A stretch of 64,000 nt of DNA from NCBI RefSeq assembly GCF_036178845.1, contig NZ_CP108070.1, forward strand, positions 9,858,001-9,922,000, written 5' to 3'. The notes beneath the pieces are model-generated. The model made no database searches. It saw nothing but the letters and a program-made list of their open reading frames with translations, and was not told where the DNA came from. Shown here piece after piece: positions 58,486-64,000 of this stretch. The stretch is from Streptomyces sp. NBC_00271. Lineage in GTDB: Bacteria > Actinomycetota > Actinomycetes > Streptomycetales > Streptomycetaceae. Position 1 is the first letter of the stretch, and the number at the start of each line of letters is the position of its first letter. Position numbers and translations under genes: made by a program.

Positions 58486-60825
58486 ATGAGCACGTATCCA
58501 AGACGTCAGGTTCTGGGCGCCGCGGCCGGAGTGGCCGTCGTGGCCACTCTTCCCCTCGCGGCCACGGCCGAAGCGCGACCGGCGGTCGAGCAACACGGTC
58601 AGTGGGTTCCCGTCCCCGACCCGATCCCCGTGCCGCTCGACGCGTACACCGACAACGACGGCATCGACACGGCGGCCGCCCCCGGCGGCAGCTTCGACGG
58701 CTCGGGGTACACGTTCCCCGGCGAGGAGCTCCCGGCGGGCCCCGTCGAGGTGGACGGCATCGCGTTCGTCTTCCCCTCCGCCGCCGCGGGCGCCCGGAAC
58801 AACGTGGTGGCCCTCGGCCAGCGCATCGACCTCCCGTGCGGGCGCTATCTCTCGGCCCACTTCCTCACCGCGGGCAGTTACGGCGACGCCTCGGGCCGGG
58901 CCACGGTGCACTACGCCGACGGCTCGACGACCACCGCCGGGCTCGGCGGCGCGGACTGGTACGCGACGGGCGGGTCGCTGTCGGCCCCGTACCGCTACCG
59001 GCCGGACGGCACGAAGGACGAGCACGGCGTGGGGATCGGCACGGCCGAGGTCTGGATCGACCCCCAGCGCGAGGCGGTCGCCCTCACCCTGCCGACCACC
59101 AACCCCGCCGAGGCCGGGAAGGCCTCACTCCACCTCTTCGCCCTCTCCCTCCAACCGGCGGCACAGGGGCGGGCGTTGGCCTTGCGGGACGCGCACTCCA
59201 CCTTCTCCCTGCTGGAGTCGAGCGGCGCGCAGAGCGTGGAGGCCACGGTCGTCAACGCGGGCACGGTCGCCGTCCTCGCCGGTGACCGGGTGTCGGTCGG
59301 CGTCGACGTGCCGGGCGCCCGCACCGTCGAGCCCGCCCACGTCGTCCGCCTCGACCCCGGCGAGCAGGCGCGCGTCCGGGTCGGCATCCGCAGCCGCGTG
59401 GGCACGGCACCGGGCACCGCGCGGCACGGAAAGGTGACCGTCACCGGACGTGGGCAGCAAGTCACCTTCGCCGGGCGCGAGTTGACCCTCGGCGTGCCCG
59501 ACTACCAGCCCACCGAGAGCTCTCTCGCCGGTCACCAGGCCCCGTACTGGTTCCACCGCGCCAAGTTCGGCATCTTCATCCACTGGGGTGTCTACTCGGT
59601 GCCCGCCTGGTCTCCGGTCGGCAAGCAGTACGCCGAGTGGTACTGGAACCACCTGCAGAGTCCGGACAACGCGGTGTACGCCTACCACCGGGACACATAC
59701 GGCGAGAACTTCGCCTACGACGACTTCATCCCGATGTTCACGGCGGAGAAGTTCGACCCCCGGGCCTGGGTGGAACTCTTCCGTGAGGCGGGAGCCCAGT
59801 ACCACGTCCTCACCTCCAAGCACCACGAGGGCTTCGCCCTGTGGGACACCAAGGTCTCCGACCGCAACGCCGTGAAGATGGGCCCGAAGCGCGATCTGAT
59901 CCGTGAACTCTTCGACGCCTCGAAGAAGTTCACGCCCGAGCTGCACCGCGGCCTGTACTTCTCCATGCCCGAGTGGTTCAACCCCGACAACCCGTGGATG
60001 GGCCACGCCCCGCGCAACCCGTACACCCTGGAGCCGCTCCCGTACACCGGATACACGGCGGGCAAGGACTATGTGAAGGACTATCAGGCCCCGCAGATGC
60101 TGGAACTGATCCACGGCTACGACCCGTCCCTCATCTGGTGCGACATCGGCGGCGCGAACGACAGCCTCCATGTCCTGGCCGAGTACTTCAACCACGGCAA
60201 GAACAGACCCAAGCCGTACGAGGTGACCGTCAACAACCGCTCGGGCATCGGCTTCCACGACTTCACCACCCCCGAGTACACGACGTACGAGAACACGGTC
60301 GTCGCGAAGTGGGAGTCGAGCCGGGGACTCGACCCCTTCAGCTACGGCTACAACAAGGCGACCCCCGACGCCGCCTACATGACCGCCGAGGAGGTCGTCC
60401 AGAGCCTGGTCGACATCGTGTCGAAGAACGGCAACTTCCTGCTGGACATCGGCCCCCGCGCGGACGGCACCATCCCGGAGATCATGCAGACCCGGCTGCG
60501 CGAGACCGGCCGCTGGCTCAGGACCAACGGCGAGGCGATCTACGACACCACGTACTGGTCGCGGATGGCGCAGCTCGGCGAGGACCTGCGGTTCACGGTC
60601 CGGCAGAACGAGGCGTTCTACATCCACTCGCTGACCGAGCCCGGCGCCACACTGACCGTCGAGGCGCCGGTGCCGATCCGCGGCGGGGACAAGGTGACGA
60701 TGCTCGGTCACGACCGGCCGCTGACCTGGACGGTGAGCGGCGGGTCGCTGGTCGTCGACGTGCCGGAAGCGGCCCGCAAGGCGGGGCAGTACGTGTGGGT
60801 GTTCAAGGTGGAATGGCATGGCTGA
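58486..60825 (+). CDS. Secreted alpha-L-fucosidase (GH29) with N-terminal domains
   Basis: A 779-residue enzyme with a Tat-type leader (YPRRQVLGAAAGVAVVATLPL). Two beta-rich domains precede a GH29 barrel at about 345: HRAKFGIFIHWGVYSVPAW, LTSKHHEGFALWDTKVSDRN, and SLIWCDIGGANDS with the probable nucleophile Asp553. The end (VEAPVPIRGGDKVTMLG, GGSLVVDVPEAA) is the usual fucosidase C-terminal beta domain. It removes alpha-fucose from exported glycans. GGAG lies 7 bases before ATG 58486. Its end overlaps the GH20 gene by 8 bases. Confidence 0.94.
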   Translation: MSTYPRRQVLGAAAGVAVVATLPLAATAEARPAVEQHGQWVPVPDPIPVPLDAYTDNDGIDTAAAPGGSFDGSGYTFPGEELPAGPVEVDGIAFVFPSAAAGARNNVVALGQRIDLPCGRYLSAHFLTAGSYGDASGRATVHYADGSTTTAGLGGADWYATGGSLSAPYRYRPDGTKDEHGVGIGTAEVWIDPQREAVALTLPTTNPAEAGKASLHLFALSLQPAAQGRALALRDAHSTFSLLESSGAQSVEATVVNAGTVAVLAGDRVSVGVDVPGARTVEPAHVVRLDPGEQARVRVGIRSRVGTAPGTARHGKVTVTGRGQQVTFAGRELTLGVPDYQPTESSLAGHQAPYWFHRAKFGIFIHWGVYSVPAWSPVGKQYAEWYWNHLQSPDNAVYAYHRDTYGENFAYDDFIPMFTAEKFDPRAWVELFREAGAQYHVLTSKHHEGFALWDTKVSDRNAVKMGPKRDLIRELFDASKKFTPELHRGLYFSMPEWFNPDNPWMGHAPRNPYTLEPLPYTGYTAGKDYVKDYQAPQMLELIHGYDPSLIWCDIGGANDSLHVLAEYFNHGKNRPKPYEVTVNNRSGIGFHDFTTPEYTTYENTVVAKWESSRGLDPFSYGYNKATPDAAYMTAEEVVQSLVDIVSKNGNFLLDIGPRADGTIPEIMQTRLRETGRWLRTNGEAIYDTTYWSRMAQLGEDLRFTVRQNEAFYIHSLTEPGATLTVEAPVPIRGGDKVTMLGHDRPLTWTVSGGSLVVDVPEAARKAGQYVWVFKVEWHG

Positions 60826-62713
60826 CCGACGCGCCGCACGGTCCGTTCGGAGCAGGTGGACCCGGAGGGTCGTCGGCGGTGTGGTGGCGCTGCTGGTGAC
60901 GCTCGCCACGCCGGTCCCGGCGCTGGCGCGAACAGCGCAAGCGTGGACGGCGGTGGTGCCTCCCGTCACGGTCCCCGCCCTCTCCAACTGGACACCGGAA
61001 CAAGGCAGTTACTCCCTCGGCCCCGAATCCCGCATCGTCGCGCGCGACCCCGCGGCACGCCGGGTCGCGGACACCCTCGCCGACGATCTGCGCGCGGCCG
61101 GCCACGGCACCGTTCCCGTCGTGCGGCAGGGTGCGCACGCGGGTGACATCGTGATCGGCGTCGACCCCTCCTTGTCGCGGCTCGGCGCGGAGGGCTACGA
61201 ACTGCGCGCGGGCAAAAACCTGTTGGTGACCGCCGCCGCCGAGACCGGTGCCTTCTACGGCACCCGGACCCTCCTCCAGCTCCTCGCCCGGAGCGACCGC
61301 GTGCCCGCCGGGAGCACGGTCGACGTGCCCCAGTACAAGGAACGCGGTGTCGGCGTCTGCGCCTGCTACGTCCACATCTCCACGGCCTGGCTGGAGAACC
61401 TCGTACGCGACATGGCGTACCACAAGCTCAACCAGCTGCTGCTCGAACTGAAGGTGAAGAGCGACGCCCACCCCGAGGCCGACACCTGGGGCTACTACAC
61501 GAAGGACGAGATACGCCGGCTCGTGGCCCTCGGCGAGAAGTACCACGTCGAGATCATCCCGGAGATCAACTCGCCCGGGCACATGGACCCCTGGATCCAG
61601 AACCGCCCGGACCTCCAGCTCACCGACGCCGACGGCATGAAACAGCCGGCCCGGCTCGACATCACACAGGACGCGGCCTTCACGTACTACACGAGCCTGA
61701 TCGACGAGTACGCGCAGGTGTTCACGTCCGGGTCCTGGCACATGGGCGCCGACGAGTACATGCTCGGCTCCGACTTCGCCGAGTACCCGCAGATCCTCGC
61801 CTACGCACGGGCCAGGTACGGCGTGAACGCCACCCCGCAGGACGCGTTCATCGACTTCGTCAACCGCGTCCAGGCCTACGCGGCGGCCAAGGGCAAGAAG
61901 CTGCGCATCTGGAACGACGGTCTCACCGGCGCCAATACCGTGCCCGTCACGGCCGGTACGACGGTCGAGCACTGGCTGAACGTGGCGACCAAGCCCAGCC
62001 GACTCATCGCCCAAGGCTATCCGTTGATGAACGCCGCCTACTCCCTCTACCTCGTCCGCGGCGGCTTCCACACCGACACGAAGGCGCTGTACGACCAGAG
62101 CTGGGACCCGCGCAGTTTCGAGGGCGAGAAGCTCGCCTCACGCGCGGGCGTCACCGGGGCGAAGATCAGCCTCTGGCCGGACAACGGGCGCGGGGAGACC
62201 GAGAACGAGGTCGCGACGGCCATGGACCCGGCCCTGCGGCACCTCGCCCAGGTCACCTGGAGCTCGGCACACCCCGACCCGACGTACGCCGAGTTCACCG
62301 CGCGCGGTGTGGCCGTGGGGCACGCGCCCGGGTGGCGGGACCTGACCCGCGTGCCGGTGGCCGAAGGGACGTACACCTTCCGCGGTGGGGCCGCGACCGT
62401 CGATCTCCAGGTCCGGCGGACCACGGACGGCTATGTGACCCTGCGGTCCACGACGAGCGGCGGCTGTCTGGAGGTGAGCGGCGGAAAGCTCACGCTGAAC
62501 GTGCCCCTGGACCCCGGTGTCGAGGTGACCGAATCGCCGTGCGTCGCCGCGGACACCTTGCAGCGCTGGGAGCTGGATCCGGTGCGCGGCGGCGGATACC
62601 GGCTCGTCAACGCGATCACACGGATGGCGGTGCACGTGACGGACGCGGGGCGGCTCCTCCAGTACCCGCCGGACCAAGAGCCGCCTTCCGTCTGGCAGTT
62701 GACCATTCACTGA
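60818..62713 (+). CDS. Secreted GH20 beta-N-acetylhexosaminidase with C-terminal lectin-like tail
   Basis: A 631-residue enzyme. A signal segment (RRVVGGVVALLVTLATPVPALA) is followed by the GH20 N-terminal alpha/beta domain and a barrel with MAYHKLNQLLLELKVKSD, IIPEINSPGHMDPW and the catalytic pair Asp312-Glu313 in SWHMGADEYMLGSD. The last 90 residues (GGCLEVSGGKL; LQRWELDPVRGGGYRLVN) look like a ricin-type beta-trefoil repeat. It would release GlcNAc or GalNAc. The start overlaps the fucosidase stop, so the two are co-translated. Confidence 0.93.
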   Translation: MADRRAARSVRSRWTRRVVGGVVALLVTLATPVPALARTAQAWTAVVPPVTVPALSNWTPEQGSYSLGPESRIVARDPAARRVADTLADDLRAAGHGTVPVVRQGAHAGDIVIGVDPSLSRLGAEGYELRAGKNLLVTAAAETGAFYGTRTLLQLLARSDRVPAGSTVDVPQYKERGVGVCACYVHISTAWLENLVRDMAYHKLNQLLLELKVKSDAHPEADTWGYYTKDEIRRLVALGEKYHVEIIPEINSPGHMDPWIQNRPDLQLTDADGMKQPARLDITQDAAFTYYTSLIDEYAQVFTSGSWHMGADEYMLGSDFAEYPQILAYARARYGVNATPQDAFIDFVNRVQAYAAAKGKKLRIWNDGLTGANTVPVTAGTTVEHWLNVATKPSRLIAQGYPLMNAAYSLYLVRGGFHTDTKALYDQSWDPRSFEGEKLASRAGVTGAKISLWPDNGRGETENEVATAMDPALRHLAQVTWSSAHPDPTYAEFTARGVAVGHAPGWRDLTRVPVAEGTYTFRGGAATVDLQVRRTTDGYVTLRSTTSGGCLEVSGGKLTLNVPLDPGVEVTESPCVAADTLQRWELDPVRGGGYRLVNAITRMAVHVTDAGRLLQYPPDQEPPSVWQLTIH

Positions 62714-62732
62714 GGTGAGGACACCCGACCCC

Positions 62733-64000
62733 ATGGCCATCTCCAGACGCCTCTTCGTCCTGGCATCCACCGCCCTCGTCGCGTCCACCGGCACATCCGT
62801 CGCCCTCGCGGCCCCCGGCGAGGCTCCCTCCCGCATCCCCGTCAGCCCCTCCGACACCGAGGACGACCTGGTCCGCAAGGCCTCCCAAGTCCGGCCCACT
62901 GCACGGCAGATCGCCTGGCAGAACCTCGGACGCACCGCCTTTCTGCACTTCGGCGTGAACACCTTCACCGGCCTGGAGTGGGGCACCGGTGACGAGGACC
63001 CGGACGTCTTCCAGCCCGTCGGTCTCGACACCGACCAGTGGGCCCGCGCCCTGCGCGACGGCGGCTTCGAGCTCGCCATCCTCACCGTCAAGCACCACGA
63101 CGGGTTCGTCCTGCACCCGTCGCGCTACACCGACCACTCGGTGGCGTCGAGCAGTTGGCGCGGCGGGCGGGGCGACGTGCTGCGCTCCTTCGCCGACTCG
63201 ATGCGCCGCCACGGGATCAAGGTCGGCGTCTACGTCTCACCGGCCGACGAGAACCAGTACCTGCACGGCGTGTACGCCAACGGCAGCGCGCGCACGGAGC
63301 GCACCGTCCCGACGCTCGTCGACGGCGACGACCGTACGAACCCGAGGACGTTCACGCTGGACGCCACCGACTACGGCGCCCATATGCTCAACCAGCTCTA
63401 CGAAGTGCTCACCGAGTACGGACCCGTCGACGAGGTGTGGTTCGACGGAGCACAGGGCCGCATTCCGCCCGACAAGGTGGAGAAGTACGACTGGGACAGC
63501 TGGTACGCGCTGGTGCGGGCCCTCGCCCCCGACGCCTCGATCGCGGTGTCCGGGCCCGATGTGCGCTGGGTCGGCAACGAGGGCGGGCTCGCCCGCGAGG
63601 ACGAGTGGAGCGTCGTACCGGTCACGGAGAAGGACAACGGCCGCACGGACTACGCGCTGGCCTACGACGCACCCGACGAGGGCAGCCGGGCCGCGCTCGT
63701 GGCGGCCCGGCCGGTGGCCGACTATCTCCAGTGGTGGCCGGCCGAGTGCGATGTGTCCATCCGCGACGGCTGGTTCTACCACGCCGACCAACAGCCCAAG
63801 AGCGTGGACGAGTTGACCGACATCTACTTCCGCTCGGTCGGCCGCAACTCGGTGCTGCTGCTCAACATCCCACCCGACACGCAGGGATTGCTGCCTGCCG
63901 CCGACGTGGTGCGGCTGCGCGAGTTCCGCGAACGCGTCGAGGCGGAGCTGCCGGAGGATCTGTCCCGTGGGGCCGTGGTCCGCTCCTCCCCGAGGATCTT
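62733..64000 (+). CDS. Second GH29-type alpha-L-fucosidase, 3' end beyond the window
   Basis: The first 422 codons of a secreted GH29 enzyme with a Tat-like leader (SRRLFVLASTALVASTGTSV). The barrel shows LGRTAFLHFGVNTFTGLEWG, LTVKHHDGFVLHPSRYTDHS, and EVWFDGAQGRIPPD with probable nucleophile Asp238, then YLQWWPAECDVSIRDGWFYH and SVLLLNIPPDTQGLL. It belongs to a different GH29 branch from the first fucosidase (shorter N-terminus). GTGAGG precedes ATG 62733. It is 19 bases after the GH20 stop, so the run forms one operon. Confidence 0.92.
   Translation, partial: MAISRRLFVLASTALVASTGTSVALAAPGEAPSRIPVSPSDTEDDLVRKASQVRPTARQIAWQNLGRTAFLHFGVNTFTGLEWGTGDEDPDVFQPVGLDTDQWARALRDGGFELAILTVKHHDGFVLHPSRYTDHSVASSSWRGGRGDVLRSFADSMRRHGIKVGVYVSPADENQYLHGVYANGSARTERTVPTLVDGDDRTNPRTFTLDATDYGAHMLNQLYEVLTEYGPVDEVWFDGAQGRIPPDKVEKYDWDSWYALVRALAPDASIAVSGPDVRWVGNEGGLAREDEWSVVPVTEKDNGRTDYALAYDAPDEGSRAALVAARPVADYLQWWPAECDVSIRDGWFYHADQQPKSVDELTDIYFRSVGRNSVLLLNIPPDTQGLLPAADVVRLREFRERVEAELPEDLSRGAVVRSSPRI

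Overview
The window is chromosomal DNA from a high-GC actinobacterium, almost certainly a Streptomyces. Codon third positions are almost all G or C, GTG and TTG starts are common, starts overlap upstream stops (ATGA, GTGA), and one regulator carries a rare TTA codon. The gene content also fits: a whiE-type spore-pigment type II polyketide cluster, a monomeric isocitrate dehydrogenase, an Rpf-like muralytic enzyme and secreted Tat-type glycosidases. All calls come from reading translations and motifs; no database search was run.

Layout. 1-4.3 kb: a whiE-like operon (tail of an upstream gene, cupin, KS-alpha, KS-beta/CLF, ACP, aromatase/cyclase, TcmI-type cyclase) ending in a strong terminator, facing a methyltransferase and a secreted beta-helix protein (4.3-6.5 kb). 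6.7-14.6 kb: icd, an MscS channel, an enoyl-CoA hydratase-like protein, a YbhN-type membrane protein and an ABC exporter. 14.7-17.8 kb: an MMPL exporter divergent from a TetR regulator over two matching palindromes. 17.9-20.4 kb: a scrapyard with a cation/proton antiporter C-terminal remnant, a glutamate-racemase-family gene, and broken IS701-type transposase and phage integrase pieces. 20.4-26.7 kb: a small cupin, a membrane-anchored molybdopterin oxidoreductase, a secreted intradiol dioxygenase and a large LuxR-type ATPase regulator with a TTA codon.

26.7-35.6 kb is the most interesting block. A LysR gene diverges from a coxM-S-L-F-D-E operon whose large subunit has the AYxCSFR signature of form I (true CO-oxidising) carbon monoxide dehydrogenase. 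The block lies between a vestigial panD start (leader hairpin, ribosome site and 10 codons, then a stop) and the intact panD, so homologous panD 5' regions flank an 8-kb CO-oxidation cassette in direct orientation. The coxF-type XdhC protein has a C-terminal YHS metal-binding domain, which may bear on maturing the Cu-S-Mo site.

35.6-45.2 kb: a small acetyltransferase, an Asp/Glu racemase-like protein, a proline-rich peptide, gnd, an Rpf-LysM-M23 wall hydrolase, an EamA transporter with a Gly-Leu-Gly repeat tail, a FhuF-like ferric reductase, and a GlgA/GlgM transferase with glgC. 45.3-58.2 kb: a secreted PA14-GH2 glycosidase behind a LacI-type palindrome, a WS/DGAT acyltransferase, two SDR proteins, a serine hydrolase, a degenerate HD-domain protein, a DUF318-type permease with a His-rich tail behind a CsoR-type palindrome, an unrecognised 57-aa protein, a GNAT and an amidase. 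58.5-64 kb: a run of secreted glycosidases (GH29, GH20, GH29) suited to fucosylated, GlcNAc-containing glycans; the last gene runs off the window. Several genes carry in-frame or 3'-end tandem repeats (24-27 bp).
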